Below are positions 36,662 through 45,739 of a stretch of DNA of 64,000 bases, piece by piece. The DNA comes from Legionella cherrii. Lineage in GTDB: Bacteria; Pseudomonadota; Gammaproteobacteria; Legionellales; Legionellaceae. The position numbers were made by a program, and so were the translations under genes. Positions within the stretch are counted from its first letter, which is position 1. Every line of letters starts with the position of its first letter. A model generated the notes under the pieces. The model searched no databases. It saw only the letters and a list, made by a program, of their open reading frames with translations, and was not told the origin of the DNA. Location of the stretch: NCBI RefSeq assembly GCF_900635815.1, contig NZ_LR134173.1:2388001-2452000 (forward strand). The letters are read 5' to 3'.

Positions 36662-37969
36662 TTACAATTTGATACTCTCCCCAGGGGAGGAGGTATTGCT
36701 TTGATTTTTTACGTTATATGATTCTATCGCATTTTGCATCATTTCAACTGCCTCATAAAATTGATCTTGAAGATCCTCAGGAAGTTGCTTTAGGTAATTA
36801 ACGGTATCGATGTTATTTGGTGCAAAAAGATCACTTGAAAGATAATTGGGATTTCGCAAAACTTCCTTCATTTCGTTTTCAAGACATAAATACTCTTCAA
36901 CCATCTCTTTAACCGACCAGCCAGGAATATTATTTGAATTTGTTAATATAACAGGTAATAAATTGTTACTCATCAATAAATAAAATGTTAAAAGCATGGA
37001 ACATGTACGACCCACACCATCAGGAAATGGATGATGTAAAACCGTGTATTTTATATATTTGAATATGGCTGTTAATTTCTCCTGCTTTGAATTTGATTCC
37101 GCGATCTCTTTTCTATAAGTCATTAAATGTGAGTGACACACTTCATTAAGGTATTGTTCTACATCAACAATCTTTTCATTCATTTCAGAGGAGCGGATGC
37201 TTATTTCCTGTCCTTGCTTGAGCATATCCCAAATTAATAGAGCCTTTTCTCCAGGATCAAAATCTTTATCTCTTGTGCTGACAAGAACGTTACCATTATT
37301 AGCAATAAAAGAGATTCCTCTACACTCAGGAGTCTTCATATATTGCAAAATTTCAAAAATACCGTCCAATGTATTTAGTTTCGAGTCCAATCCCCATCCT
37401 ACAAACGAGTTTTTTCTGAACTCACCTGGTCTTGTAATCGTAAATAGATTCTTGACACACCGGGTACATGACGCATGAAGAGATTTTATGAATTCTATAT
37501 CAAAAACCGCATCAGGCTCATGTAACTTTTTTATAATAAGGACAAAACCATGAGCCATACCAAGCAGATAACCAGGCTCTGATTGCTCAAAACCAGTCCA
37601 GTATCTACGCTTTTCGATATAATCTTTAAGTAATTGTTGGTCTTGTTCCTCAAACTTAAAAAAATGAATAATTAAATTCAACAAATTTAAATTAGAGAAT
37701 CCTCTAGTTGCCAGCTGATAGAGTTCATTTAGTTTAACCGTTTCTAAATACTCCATGATTTCCTCTTTCCCGAGGATCCTGTAAGCGCCATGAAAATTAA
37801 TTTTAATACCTTCCAGGCATTTAATAAGCAAATCGTAAGCAAATTGTCTGTCATCATACCGCGAGCGTTCAACAAAAAAACGCCAAAGTTCGATACATGG
37901 AAAATGTTGTAAGAAATATTGAGTTATGTTTTTTTCACTATTAGATACTGAGAAAAAAGTTTTTTTCAT
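36662..37969 (-). CDS. Fic-like domain protein with degenerate catalytic motif
   Basis: 435 residues from MKKTFFSVSNSEKN; GAGG is 8 bases before this ATG, while the upstream frame would begin with TTG. The Fic core motif is HPFPDGVGRTCS at residues 313-324: the catalytic His and the G-x-GR turn are kept, but the Asn of H-x-F-x-D-G-N-G-R-x-x-R is Val and the last Arg is Ser. The helical region before it (IAESNSKQEKLTAIFKYI) and after it (SMLLTFYLLMSNNLLPVI) fit Fic helices. Fic proteins transfer AMP, phosphocholine or phosphate; the altered P-loop may change or abolish activity. N-terminal 300 residues are helical and unassigned. Convergent with the 33816 gene. Confidence 0.75.
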   Translation of the reverse strand: MKKTFFSVSNSEKNITQYFLQHFPCIELWRFFVERSRYDDRQFAYDLLIKCLEGIKINFHGAYRILGKEEIMEYLETVKLNELYQLATRGFSNLNLLNLIIHFFKFEEQDQQLLKDYIEKRRYWTGFEQSEPGYLLGMAHGFVLIIKKLHEPDAVFDIEFIKSLHASCTRCVKNLFTITRPGEFRKNSFVGWGLDSKLNTLDGIFEILQYMKTPECRGISFIANNGNVLVSTRDKDFDPGEKALLIWDMLKQGQEISIRSSEMNEKIVDVEQYLNEVCHSHLMTYRKEIAESNSKQEKLTAIFKYIKYTVLHHPFPDGVGRTCSMLLTFYLLMSNNLLPVILTNSNNIPGWSVKEMVEEYLCLENEMKEVLRNPNYLSSDLFAPNNIDTVNYLKQLPEDLQDQFYEAVEMMQNAIESYNVKNQSNTSSPGESIKL

Positions 37970-38867
37970 ACGAAATACCTCTGTATTTTCTATTCTTTGT
38001 TTTGCAATAACCTGAATCACAGGTTCAAAATGTTCATTCGGCAAAAAGTAGATATGTATCAACAAAAACTATGGAGAAATTCGTGATCAGAAATTAGAGA
38101 TTTATAAATAAGAAACAGTCTGTTAACCCTACGCGAAGCATGAAGAATGGAACATTGTGTGCTTAAAAATACATAAGGGACTTTTATGATATATTGGGAC
38201 TGATTCACTTAAATACCTACCTCAACAAAGCTGTGCTATTGCTCATAGTTTATTGATTGAGAGTAACTAAGTTTACCTGTCCTCCATTCATCCATGCTTG
38301 ACATTCGTCTTATAATTGGATGAATAATTAATATTCAGGCCAAATTATATCTGGGTTTTATTAAGAGATTATTAAAAAAACTTCAAAAGCAACTTCGAAT
38401 GGCTCAAATTACCAGCTACCAAACCGGTAAATGCGAGCGATTGCTCTTCATCTGCTACATCATGTTTATAGATAAGATGAAAATTGCATGATTTGATCAC
38501 GCGGTAATTTCAGGTAAAGTACTTGTATAAAATGAACAAGCAAGTGAGAGTTGAGATTATGAGTGACGCCATGCATAGTGTTTGTCCCCGCTGCCATACC
38601 TTCAATACGGCTACAAATGGGACCATAAATATAGGGACACAGGATTAACAGCTCTGCTCCAAAATTGAAACTTATCAAAAGCATAGAAATTAAGCCTGGC
38701 TTTATGAGTTAATTAATTTAAATCATACAGAAAATGAGGGTAGGTCGTGAATGAAATTCATCCAAAATTCAAAACCTGCCACATATCCGCATATCAAAAA
38801 GAGATCAAAACTCAGCTGAGTATGGGAAAATTCAAAGCACTTATTTTTAACTTAGGGATAATGAACT
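37970..38867. other. Long intergenic region with a remnant-like mini-ORF
   Basis: Nearly 0.9 kb with no full gene. It contains the short Cys-motif ORF listed separately at 38559-38648 and otherwise AT-rich sequence with no RNA or repeat that I recognise. Confidence 0.35.
38559..38648 (+). pseudogene. Possible trxC N-terminal remnant / 29-aa Zn-ribbon mini-ORF
   Basis: ATG AGT GAC... codes MSDAMHSVCPRCHTFNTAT followed by a short unrelated tail. VCPRCHTFN resembles the zinc-ribbon start of thioredoxin 2 (TrxC). The rest of TrxC is absent. Too short to be sure; GAGAT precedes the ATG. Confidence 0.25.
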
Positions 38868-39581
38868 ATGATGGACAAAAATGAGAGGCAGACAACGTTA
38901 ATTAAAAAAAATAACAACTTTGGTATTCCTACAGGATTAGTTGCTCAAAAAAGAGCAGTATTAATTGCTGCAAAAGAACAGTCTAGTTTAAGGGCAATGG
39001 CACCCGTGAATACTACCCCTCTGACTCATCTTACCAGGTCAAGACCAAAGTTTGAGCATAGAAAACCTTCACCAAAACGACGAAAAGTGAACCAATTAGC
39101 ACTCGATTTTTTAAAAAAAAATGAGCAAAAACCAGGTGAATCTCCCGATAGGGACTTCACTACAGATTCACTCAAAGTTTTGAAGAAAAGCATAGAAGAT
39201 GCTTGGACTGCTTACAATCAATACTATGAACTGGGTGTCAATACTGGCCAGCCTAATGGATGGTTTAGTTGGTGGCGCCATGGAGTTGATGGACAAAAAA
39301 AGGCGCAATCGGTTAAAAACGCAGCCTTGGCAAGCGACAATCCTGATGTAATTATGCAGCAGATGGAACTTTTTTTTGAGGATCCGAATACGCGATTTGA
39401 AAATCACTCTTTTGCCTCCTACTTATATGCAGAATTCAATCGCTTATTACAAGGCCAAGAATATAAACTACAAGCGGAAAAAATTTATGATAAAAAGTAC
39501 TGGTATACCATTGCTGAGCAATTGCGCCCATTATTGACTAAAGAAGAGTATGAGCATAGCTCGTATACAACAGGACAGTGA
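38868..39581 (+). CDS. Candidate effector with NLS-like basic patch and WFSWWRHG motif
   Basis: 237 residues, no signal peptide. The N-terminal 85 residues are basic and disordered; residues 64-71 read PSPKRRKV, close to the SV40-type nuclear localisation signal (PKKKRKV). The rest is helical: LKVLKKSIEDAWTAYNQYYELG, then NGWFSWWRHGVDGQKKAQ, a motif I have seen recurring at the C-terminal part of several Legionella proteins of unknown function, and KLQAEKIYDKKYWYTIAEQL at the end. ATG 38868 has AGGG about 10 bases upstream. Together these suggest a translocated protein that could enter the host nucleus; that is inference. Confidence 0.65.
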   Translation: MMDKNERQTTLIKKNNNFGIPTGLVAQKRAVLIAAKEQSSLRAMAPVNTTPLTHLTRSRPKFEHRKPSPKRRKVNQLALDFLKKNEQKPGESPDRDFTTDSLKVLKKSIEDAWTAYNQYYELGVNTGQPNGWFSWWRHGVDGQKKAQSVKNAALASDNPDVIMQQMELFFEDPNTRFENHSFASYLYAEFNRLLQGQEYKLQAEKIYDKKYWYTIAEQLRPLLTKEEYEHSSYTTGQ

Positions 39582-39887
39582 TCTCAGTTTAAAAACCCTG
39601 AGGAGGCTATCAGTCATTTTTAATAATTGCTGTACTTTTTTCGACGGGGACGGACTCGAAGCATCTCCTGCTCATTTGCATAACGGAACCAATTTTAGCG
39701 AGTGCAAGTCGAGTCTTATCCGACATATGCTCTATGAGAACGATTTGCCAACTCAGTGGCGGGAAGGTTCATTAATGGGAATAATAATCGAAATATGAGC
39801 TGTAATATTTCTATATTCCAGTAATTTAAAGTACTCGTAAAGTTCATTCCTGATTTTTTGATCACCTTTTGACCAACTAAACCGAAC
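39582..39887. other. Intergenic region, no supported gene
   Basis: 306 bp. An 82-codon frame (39550-39798) overlaps the previous gene's end and lacks a ribosome site and recognisable protein, so it is not called. Confidence 0.3.
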
Positions 39888-40043
39888 CTATACACGACCT
39901 AGCAAGTATAAAATTAAAAAAATTATTAAAATAGTTCCTATAATTCCTGATGGTGCATATCCCCACTCTCTACTATGGCCCCATGTTGGCAAGGCACCAA
40001 TTAAAATGAGTATTAAAACCACAATTAATATTGTACTAAGCAT
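39888..40043 (-). CDS. DUF3309-family small membrane protein, 51 aa
   Basis: 51 residues from MLSTILIVVLILILIGALPTW. The ATG at 40043 has a near-perfect AAGGAGG 6-7 bases upstream; the longer frame does not. The protein has two hydrophobic helices joined by GHSREWGYAPSG, the DUF3309 pattern (ALPxWxHSxxWGYxPSG). Function unknown; found widely in proteobacteria, often near stress genes. Monocistronic and convergent with the gene at 38868. Confidence 0.85.
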   Translation of the reverse strand: MLSTILIVVLILILIGALPTWGHSREWGYAPSGIIGTILIIFLILYLLGRV

Positions 40044-40236
40044 TATGTTCCTCCTTGAAATTACATCCATACATTAACTTTAGCATAGAAAGGCAGTAAA
40101 CGCTGCGGAAGCTGATTTTTGCTGTATCAGTTAATCCTCCAACGCAAGTTACGAAGAATCAAATAGTAGTCTAGAATTAACGAAAGCTCATTTACATTAA
40201 TAACATCAATACATCGTTAAAACTAGGAGTAATAAA

Positions 40237-40569
40237 ATGAAGAAAATGGAATGTTCGAAGATCACATGTCTTTGGACGCTTCGCTTTGAAGTGCTAGGGG
40301 TTATCCTATTGGCTATCGCAACCGGTTTAACTATCTTCACTCACAGTAGTCTTGGAATAGTCGCATTATTTGCCGCAGGAGTTGTTTTATGTCTGTTTAA
40401 TAAGCTGTGTTGTTATGTCTGCCCATCAAAACACGTATCTTGCCCTGTTTGTGACATGCCTCATTCTTATCACTCAGAAGAACCTGAACAAACACAGGAA
40501 GAAGAAGAGAGTGAAGCAAAACAAGCCATGGATAATGAGGGGGGAAATCAAGTTAACAGGACAAAATAA
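40237..40569 (+). CDS. Small membrane protein with Cys-rich CPxC tail, 110 aa
   Basis: 110 residues. Two hydrophobic segments (FEVLGVILLAIATGLTIFTH; LGIVALFAAGVVLCLF) are followed by a Cys-rich stretch, NKLCCYVCPSKHVSCPVCDM, that could hold a metal in the cytosol, then a Glu-rich acidic tail (EEPEQTQEEEESE). No known family. RBS TAGGAGTAATAAAATG supports the start. It is one of three small membrane-protein genes within 1.1 kb; no operon with the others (40 to 250 bp gaps, one opposite strand). Confidence 0.65.
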   Translation: MKKMECSKITCLWTLRFEVLGVILLAIATGLTIFTHSSLGIVALFAAGVVLCLFNKLCCYVCPSKHVSCPVCDMPHSYHSEEPEQTQEEEESEAKQAMDNEGGNQVNRTK

Positions 40570-40819
40570 TCTATTCACAGAAAGAAATCGCTTTTAATTG
40601 CAGCGATATGTCTAATTTTTTACAACATGGTGAGAGTGGATCACATATATCCACAACACTCTATAGTAAGTATCACCTTTCATTTTCATAAACTTACGGC
40701 ATATAAATTACACCAACCGAGCTAAATAGGAGCAATTATCATCTATAATTAAAATGGTGGTTGTAGTTTAATGATTAAATTGTAAATGCGGTTTCTGGAT
40801 AACAAACAAGGAGTATAAA

Positions 40820-40993
40820 ATGCCTATTGGAGTTTTGTTTTGGGTTCTGATGCTCATTTGGTTACTTTTCGGATTGTATTGGCATCGAAATGAGTTTTCT
40901 CGTGGCAGCTATGGTATCGTTGGTGGCAATATAATGTTATTCATTTTATTAGCCATAATAGGCTGGAAAGTTTTTGGCCCCATCTTTCATTAG
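40820..40993 (+). CDS. Small membrane protein, 57 aa
   Basis: A 57-codon frame, MPIGVLFWVLMLIWLLFGL..., preceded by the strong site AAGGAGTATAAAATG. Two hydrophobic stretches (residues about 3-20 and 34-52) flank a WHRNEFSRGSYG loop. The codon use and ribosome site look genuine. No family recognised. It lies 250 bp after the 40237 gene. Confidence 0.7.
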   Translation: MPIGVLFWVLMLIWLLFGLYWHRNEFSRGSYGIVGGNIMLFILLAIIGWKVFGPIFH

Positions 40994-41136
40994 ATCTTGC
41001 TCCAAGCGTTCATTGATGAGATACGACGATAAAATGCCTTATCAAAAAGGTTTTTGCAATCCTTAGTGAAGGGGAGCAATGAATTAAAAATTCAGAGGCC
41101 GAGCTGTCAAAAAATTAAAAGATTGTCTCTGAAATA

Positions 41137-41510
41137 ATGACGAAAACGGTGAAACCTTCGGAGCAGAAGAAAACTGCAAATAAAAATAAAATTATCGCTA
41201 TTAAGAATACCTTGATGAAATAAAAAATAAACCGCATCCAATAGTTCACCCGTACAAAATAGAGTGAAGTCGGAACAAAAAGCAACCAAGTCTACACGAA
41301 AACAGGATGTATCTGCTCACATGAGCGCTTTGCCTGAGAACAAGATATCCGCGCGCAAAACGGTGCTGTCAGAGAGTAAGATGGTTATATCCCGGATGAC
41401 TCAGTAATCTACCTGATATCCAGATCAGTACATCTGGGCATCACACAAGCCAATCTAAGCAACCGGTAGGTGAGCAGAAAGGTAAGGGAAAAAATCCTTT
41501 TAAAAAGTAA
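41137..41510 (+). pseudogene. Decayed Lys-rich gene remnant
   Basis: Three short frames, each Lys-rich, follow one another: MTKTVKPSEQKKTANKNK.. (41137-41223), KSEQKATKSTRKQDVSAH.. (41264-41407) and, in another frame, QSKQPVGEQKGKGKNPFKK ending at 41510. The Lys/Ala/Thr composition resembles phasin tails or histone-like basic proteins, but the frames are interrupted. Most likely a gene in late decay; original family uncertain. Confidence 0.35.
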
Positions 41511-41669
41511 ATAGCAAAAGACGCATGGGATATGTTGCTTTCATTGGCCTGTTGCATCAAAAATAAATGTTAGAAAAGGGAATATTCGTTGGTCGGATAA
41601 AGCCTGCTTGTTACCTAGGAGAGTATATCGTACGATCTAGTCAATCGATGACAAAACTCAGATACAGAA

Positions 41670-42293
41670 TTAAGTAGCTATGTTATAGTTAAGACAAAAA
41701 TGCAACCCACTCCCCAAGACAACGAAAACATGAAAGACTTCATGGTATCCAAAAATTGTAGGGAAGGGATCCGGCCACTTAAAAGCATAGATCAAAGCAC
41801 CTAGAGTATAGGTAACTCCTCCTATTGCTAATAACTGGATATTTGTTGTATCTAGCGAAGATTTAATTTCGGGAAAATAGAGAATTCCAATCCACCCCAT
41901 AGCAATGTAAAGAAACGCTCTAACCCATTTGGGTACGTTAGTCCATATGGTCGTTATTAACATTCCAATTATTGCAACTAGCCAAAAGGTAGATAGAAGC
42001 TGCAATCCAGACGCGTTCTTTAACTTGAGTAGACAAACGGGAGTTGCTGTTCCCGCGATTAAAACAAAAATAGCTGCATGATCAATGCGTCTCAGTAATA
42101 AATATTTTTGCCGACTCCACATGCGGGTATGATAAAGCGCGCTCACACCATACTGTCCAATGAGGCTTAGACTATATATTATACTGGCAAAAATGGCGCA
42201 AGCCCCATTGCTGTAAAGGATGAGTATAGTGCATGCACAAAGAGTGATAAAAAATGCTACTAGATGTATATATCCACGTGCCAGAGGTTTCAT
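41670..42293 (-). CDS. trhA: Hemolysin III / PAQR-family membrane protein (TrhA-like)
   Basis: 207 residues with seven hydrophobic segments. PAQR metal motifs are present: SALYHTRM in helix 2, RIDHAAIF in helix 3 and the C-terminal HEVFHVFVVLGSGLHF, where the HxxxH-type His residues bind zinc. TrhA/YqfA proteins of E. coli and Bacillus act in membrane-energy and fatty-acid homeostasis. ATG at 42293 without a strong ribosome site. Minus strand, likely monocistronic; the flanking sequence (40994-41669) holds only a decayed gene. Confidence 0.88.
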   Translation of the reverse strand: MKPLARGYIHLVAFFITLCACTILILYSNGACAIFASIIYSLSLIGQYGVSALYHTRMWSRQKYLLLRRIDHAAIFVLIAGTATPVCLLKLKNASGLQLLSTFWLVAIIGMLITTIWTNVPKWVRAFLYIAMGWIGILYFPEIKSSLDTTNIQLLAIGGVTYTLGALIYAFKWPDPFPTIFGYHEVFHVFVVLGSGLHFCLNYNIAT

Positions 42294-42608
42294 ACTTAAT
42301 AGTCTACAACTTATTTAAATTCCTAAGCAAGGGAACGCGGGATGGGAATTACCCGAACTTCTTTCCTTTGGAGTTTAGATTATGCCTGCATCCCTATATG
42401 AATGTCTAGGTGGGTGATAATCATCCGAATAAAAAGATACCCGAAGCCCAAAAATCAAATTAATGAGAAACAGTATTTAACAAATTGTACTATCTTTTCG
42501 TTTTTTCTGATGCCAAGTTGTTTACCATTGGTTTGATTGACCAATTATTAACAATAATTGGTCTGGGACCATCCGTGCACTCGGATGATAGGCATAATCC
42601 AACTGCTA
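42294..42608. other. Intergenic region with two hairpins
   Basis: 315 bp between two minus-strand genes. Contains the perfect 11-bp inverted repeat listed separately and ATCCG/CGGAT (42571-42586). No ORF. Confidence 0.4.
42539..42563. repeat. Perfect 11-bp inverted repeat
   Basis: GACCAATTATT (42539-42549), loop AAC, AATAATTGGTC (42553-42563). No T-run on either side, so it could be an operator or a bidirectional hairpin between the mgtA-like and trhA genes. Confidence 0.55.
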
Positions 42609-45179
42609 TTATTTTTCCAGCCAGCGCCACATTAATTTCTTTTTAATAATTTCTACTAATGCGAGATAGAATAGTGTTGCGGCTGCAAGAAAAAGAAAAT
42701 ACATAGAAGGTAAAGGTACAAATCCCCAATATTTAGCCAAAGGGCTAAATGGTAATAATATACCAATGCTAACCACTGTTAATACCATTAGTGTCAGTGA
42801 TAAACTAGGTTTACTTTGCCAAGGATTTTTAGCAGTTCGTATTACGAAAATCACTAATGTTTGCGTGGCTAGAGATTCTACAAACCAACCCGTCTGAAAT
42901 AAAGCTTCAGAGGCAGCAAATACGTTCAACATGACATAAAAGGTAAGGAAATCAAAAATGGAACTGATCGGACCAATATAAAACATGAATTTTTTAATTA
43001 TATCTATATTCCAATGTTTGGGTTTTTTGATAAAACTATTATCCACATTGTCTGTAGGTATTGTGATTTGAGAAGTATCATAGAGCATATTATTTAGCAG
43101 TATTTGTATTGGAAGCATCGGTAAAAAAGGTAAAAATATAATGGCACCTGCCATACTCAGCATATTACCGAAGTTTGAGCTTGTTCCCATCATAAGATAT
43201 TTCATAACATTACCAAAAGACTTACGTCCTTCAATTATTCCATTAAGTAATACCCCTAAATCTTGTTTTAATAAAATAATATCAGCTGACTCACGGGCAA
43301 TATCAACAGCACCCGCAACAGAAATTCCTACATCGGCACTATGCAACGAAGGGGCATCATTAATTCCATCTCCAAGGTAACCAACAACATGACCCCTTGT
43401 TTTTAGCGCAATTATGATTCGTTGTTTTTGAACTGGAGAAATACGAGCAAAAACATCAGTTTCTTCTGCAATTTTACCTAATGCAGAATCACTGATATGA
43501 TCTAATTCTTCACCAAGTACAATCCGACTCACATCGAGTCCAACTTGCTTACATACATGAGAAGCTACTAAATCATTATCACCGGTGATAATTTTAACTT
43601 TGACTCCTTGTTGATGTAGTTCTTTTATAACGGTGGAGATTTCACTGAGTGGTGGATCGTTGAAAGCAAGAAATCCAGCAAATACCATCTCCTTTTCGTC
43701 ATGAGCATGGTATGACGTTTGCGTATTTTTTACTGTTCGGTAAGCAACGGCCAACACTCTATAACCTTGTTGGCTTAATGCAGAAAACATAGAGTCGCAT
43801 TGTTTGCGTATTTCATCATTTAATACTAAAAGTTTGCCGTCCCTGTCATAAGTACTGCATACCCTCATCACATACTCTGGCGCGCCCTTGGTAATGAGTA
43901 GATGAATGTCATTTTTATCAACAACAACACTTGATCGACGTCGCTCAAAATCAAAAGGAATTTCATCAATTTTATTGTATTTTTGTACGTTTGGATGATC
44001 GTGTTTTAAAATTGCCATATCGAGGGGATTAATGGATGCTTTTTTTAATACTGCCCTTTTGAATGGATTGGGAATTTCACTACCAAATAGACTAGTAAGA
44101 TAAGCCATTAACATCACGTGTTCGTTCTTTTTTCCGAACAGATCGATGCATTGATCCAGAGCCATTTCTCCACTGGTTAACGTTCCTGTTTTATCGCTGC
44201 ATAATATATCAATGCTACCGAAGTTTTGGATGGCGGATAAATTTTTGACTATCACTTTTTTTCTCGCCATATGAACAGCTCCTGCAGCTAAAGTTACAGT
44301 TGTGATCATGGGCAATAGTTCAGGAGTAAGTCCTACCGCAAGTGCTATTGCGAATAATAAGGACTCAATCAATGAGCGTTTAAGGTAAATGTTAACAGCG
44401 AAGACAAAAATTACCAGGAAAAATACTGTTTTCATAATAAATATGCCAAAACGCATCGTGCCTTTTTCGAATTCGGTGTGAGGCGGTGCTTTTTTTATAC
44501 TTTCAGCTATTTGGCCAAAAAGAGTGTTGCTTCCTGTATTGACCACAACTGCTGTAGCTATGCCGTTGACAATGGTCGAACCTGAAAAAACTGCATTTCT
44601 CGCTTCTATTGGATTATGAGGTGCTTTCTTTTCCTGAATTGATTCTTTTTCAACTGGGAGAGATTCACCTGTTAATGCTGATTGATGTATATGGATATCT
44701 TTTGCTTTTAATAGCAGAGAGTCTGCAGGTACCAAATCTCCTGCTACTAAGCGAATAATATCTCCAGGGACTAGTTGTTCAAAGGATATTTCTATCCATT
44801 GACCATCACGGAGGACAGTTGCTGTGGCTGCAATTTGTTGTTGGAGCTTTTTTACAGCAACAAGAGCTCGGCGACTTTGGAAATAATCCAAGCCAACACT
44901 GAAAATTATTATCGCAATAATAATGCCAGCATTGATCATATTTCCAGTAAAAGCTGATAATAAAGCTGCGACAACCAAAATAATAACCAGTGGGTTAGTC
45001 GAATTGAAAATCGATTCAAGGATAACTGAGCGGTAAGGTTTGCGACCTAGATCATTTTTACCATATAAAATTTGTCTTTTCTGGGCATTTATATTGGTAA
45101 GACCTTGTTCTGAGGTATCTAGCTTATTTAGAACTTGTTCATTATCGAGAGTTACCAAAAGCGACATGTTCCTGTCCAT
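42609..45179 (-). CDS. mgtA: MgtA/MgtB-type Mg2+ P-type ATPase
   Basis: 856 residues, the length of MgtA/MgtB P3B-type ATPases. The phosphorylation motif is CSDKTGTLTSGEM (about residue 330), the TGE actuator loop reads SALTGESLPVEK, the hinge is GDGINDAPSLHSADVGISV, and the N-domain holds KGAPEYVM. Membrane helices flank each cytosolic domain. The family imports Mg2+. ATG at 45179 with AAGGA 5 bases upstream; M5 (45167) is an alternative. No PhoP box was recognised upstream, and the gene ends near two intergenic hairpins. Monocistronic. Confidence 0.93.
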   Translation of the reverse strand: MDRNMSLLVTLDNEQVLNKLDTSEQGLTNINAQKRQILYGKNDLGRKPYRSVILESIFNSTNPLVIILVVAALLSAFTGNMINAGIIIAIIIFSVGLDYFQSRRALVAVKKLQQQIAATATVLRDGQWIEISFEQLVPGDIIRLVAGDLVPADSLLLKAKDIHIHQSALTGESLPVEKESIQEKKAPHNPIEARNAVFSGSTIVNGIATAVVVNTGSNTLFGQIAESIKKAPPHTEFEKGTMRFGIFIMKTVFFLVIFVFAVNIYLKRSLIESLLFAIALAVGLTPELLPMITTVTLAAGAVHMARKKVIVKNLSAIQNFGSIDILCSDKTGTLTSGEMALDQCIDLFGKKNEHVMLMAYLTSLFGSEIPNPFKRAVLKKASINPLDMAILKHDHPNVQKYNKIDEIPFDFERRRSSVVVDKNDIHLLITKGAPEYVMRVCSTYDRDGKLLVLNDEIRKQCDSMFSALSQQGYRVLAVAYRTVKNTQTSYHAHDEKEMVFAGFLAFNDPPLSEISTVIKELHQQGVKVKIITGDNDLVASHVCKQVGLDVSRIVLGEELDHISDSALGKIAEETDVFARISPVQKQRIIIALKTRGHVVGYLGDGINDAPSLHSADVGISVAGAVDIARESADIILLKQDLGVLLNGIIEGRKSFGNVMKYLMMGTSSNFGNMLSMAGAIIFLPFLPMLPIQILLNNMLYDTSQITIPTDNVDNSFIKKPKHWNIDIIKKFMFYIGPISSIFDFLTFYVMLNVFAASEALFQTGWFVESLATQTLVIFVIRTAKNPWQSKPSLSLTLMVLTVVSIGILLPFSPLAKYWGFVPLPSMYFLFLAAATLFYLALVEIIKKKLMWRWLEK

Positions 45180-45359
45180 AAACTTCCTTTAGTTATTCTT
45201 ACCATTCTGTCTTTATTTTAGTATTACTAATTCTATTTCATTTATCTAGTTTGTTTACCTGAAACGTTGGGTTTTCCGAAATATCTAGCCCAAACTGGCA
45301 ATAGAGGTCTCTTGGCCTTATTGAGAACGCCACCTGATAAATTAAGTGATTAGCAGAAA

Positions 45360-45739
45360 GTCAAAAAAGAGCATTTCACTCAAATCCTGCGATAGAATCC
45401 ATTTATCAATTTAAGCAGCATCTGCATTCACTCTTAATAAAAAAAGTGTTAACGCAGCATGAGCTCTGTAAAGTAATACCTGCTTTCTTGGGCATGCATT
45501 CTGAGTTAAAGCAAAGTGCATTTAAATCATTAACCTCATTAGGCGAGACATTTTGTGCCTGAAAAATGGAGTTGCCAGAATGTGGCGGTTTGGTAAATCT
45601 AATGGAATAACTGAAGGCTTTCATCGCAAAACGAAGCGAATACAATGATGGCCTTATGGGTTTAGAAATTTTGAAAATTACAGATTAAGGGTTAAGGTTT
45701 TCTGTTCTTGATTAGTGCCCCCGAATTTGGGGAAGAGCC
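45360..45739 (+). mobile_element. ISL3-family insertion-sequence remnant (transposase C-terminal end and right IR)
   Basis: The plus strand preserves the C-terminal third of an ISL3 transposase in two frames. First frame: QKRAFHSNPAIESIYQFKQ then HELCKVIPAFLGM... up to TGA at 45560. Shifted frame: ARMWRFGKSNGITEGFHRKT, stop TGA at 45646, then WPYGFRNFENYRLRVKVFC to 45711. ARMWRFxKSNGITEGFH and AYGFRNFENYRLR are hallmark ISL3 sequences. It is followed by GCCCCCGAATTTGGGG..., a terminal repeat. The left part is missing and the gene is dead. Confidence 0.75.

Noticed and set aside
38466..38684. 72-codon minus-strand frame
   Set aside because: Hydrophobic nonsense composition, no ribosome site, in a non-coding region.
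39550..39798. 82-codon plus-strand frame after the 38868 gene
   Set aside because: Overlaps the end of the preceding gene, no ribosome site, no protein-like pattern.
41107..41289. 60-codon minus-strand frame
   Set aside because: Antisense to a Lys-rich decayed gene; composition is the shadow of that gene.
45406..45645. 79-codon minus-strand frame
   Set aside because: Antisense shadow of the ISL3 transposase remnant on the plus strand.
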